From: Candidatus Hestiella acidicharens
GTDB taxonomy: Archaea; Thermoproteota; Thermoprotei_A; Sulfolobales; Acidilobaceae
Reading direction: 5' to 3'
DNA: 5,464 nucleotides
Assembly: GCA_015523575.1 (NCBI GenBank)
Contig: WAJZ01000116.1
Span: forward strand, 1-5,464
Below the pieces are notes generated by a model. The model saw only the letters and a program-made list of their open reading frames with translations, did not search any database and had not been told where the DNA came from. This document shows positions 5,381 through 5,464 of the stretch, piece by piece. Position 1 is the stretch's first letter, and every line of letters begins with the position of its first letter. The translations under genes and the position numbers were made by a program.

Positions 5381-5464
5381 CTAAATTTGAGAAGCTTTAA
5401 CAGCTTCTCGTAAGATTTTCAAAGGCCAATAGCTTATAGTAGAGTATTCCAATTGATATACAAA
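5381..5464 (-). CDS. 3' end of an unidentified minus-strand gene (partial)
   Basis: From the right edge one minus-strand frame is open for 27 codons to a TAG at 5383-5381. It ends in YWPLKILREAVKASQI, an amphipathic, helix-like C-terminus. The gene begins outside the window and would lie 52 bases upstream of the amidase on the same strand. The piece is too short to name. Another minus-strand frame is also open for 21 codons, so the frame choice rests only on length and a more protein-like composition. Confidence 0.4.
   Translation of the reverse strand, partial: FVYQLEYSTISYWPLKILREAVKASQI
5389..5409 (-). repeat. Perfect inverted repeat upstream of the amidase
   Basis: GAGAAGCT (5389-5396) and AGCTTCTC (5402-5409) form a perfect eight-pair stem with a five-base loop, and a T-G pair can extend it. 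It lies near the end of the partial minus-strand frame and before the amidase promoter. It could be a terminator-like hairpin for the upstream gene, a regulator site, or a chance result of coding. Confidence 0.4.

Noticed and set aside
5400..5464. Alternative 21-codon minus-strand frame at the right edge
   Set aside because: It ends earlier in TAA and reads as a mixed hydrophobic string ending LTRSC. The longer frame ending REAVKASQI looks more protein-like, though neither can be proved.
1..5464. CRISPR array, tRNA or rRNA
   Set aside because: No regularly spaced repeats, cloverleaf or conserved rRNA stretches are seen on either strand.

Overview
The window is AT-rich and looks archaeal. Genes are preceded by TATA-like boxes (TTTAAAA and TATATA types). 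The clear ribosome binding sites (GGTGAT, AGGGG, GGGGTG) fit an archaeal 16S 3' end. Some starts are TTG, and arginine is mostly AGG/AGA. An acidophilic or thermophilic Thermoproteota or Thermoplasmata lineage seems plausible, but nothing here fixes the taxon. No rRNA, tRNA or CRISPR array is visible.

Layout, left to right. (1) A small gene of about 114 codons (113-457, +) encodes an unrecognised protein with a thioredoxin-like secondary-structure pattern but no CxxC. (2) A compact IS200/IS605-family element with tnpB and no tnpA spans about 579-1846. It has a left-end hairpin (590-609), a tnpB gene that stops at a TGA just after the third RuvC motif (1728-1730), and a strongly foldable right end (about 1711-1846) that looks like an omega-RNA and closes with a GC-rich hairpin (1819-1838). 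(3) A 12-TM APC-superfamily amino acid permease (1821-3266, -) has its stop codon and last residues inside that hairpin, so the element appears to have landed in its 3' end. (4) An exonuclease III/AP endonuclease gene (3322-4059, +) is divergent from the permease and shares an AT-rich promoter region with it. (5) An amidase-signature hydrolase (4090-5328, -) is convergent with the nuclease and has its own TATA box and ribosome binding site. (6) The last 27 codons of a further minus-strand gene reach the right edge.

The host genes look like ordinary, unrelated housekeeping functions: amino acid uptake, base-excision repair and amide hydrolysis. The unusual part is the 579-1846 element. Its TnpB keeps the three RuvC acidic residues but lacks the Cys4 zinc ribbon. 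Its protein tail is cut off by one stop codon, while the RNA structure downstream is intact. The natural guide of its RNA would read the antisense strand of the permease 3' end. Removing bases 579-1846 rejoins the two flanks in frame and gives a plausible original permease C-terminus, with a TTTAT motif exactly where a target-adjacent motif should be.
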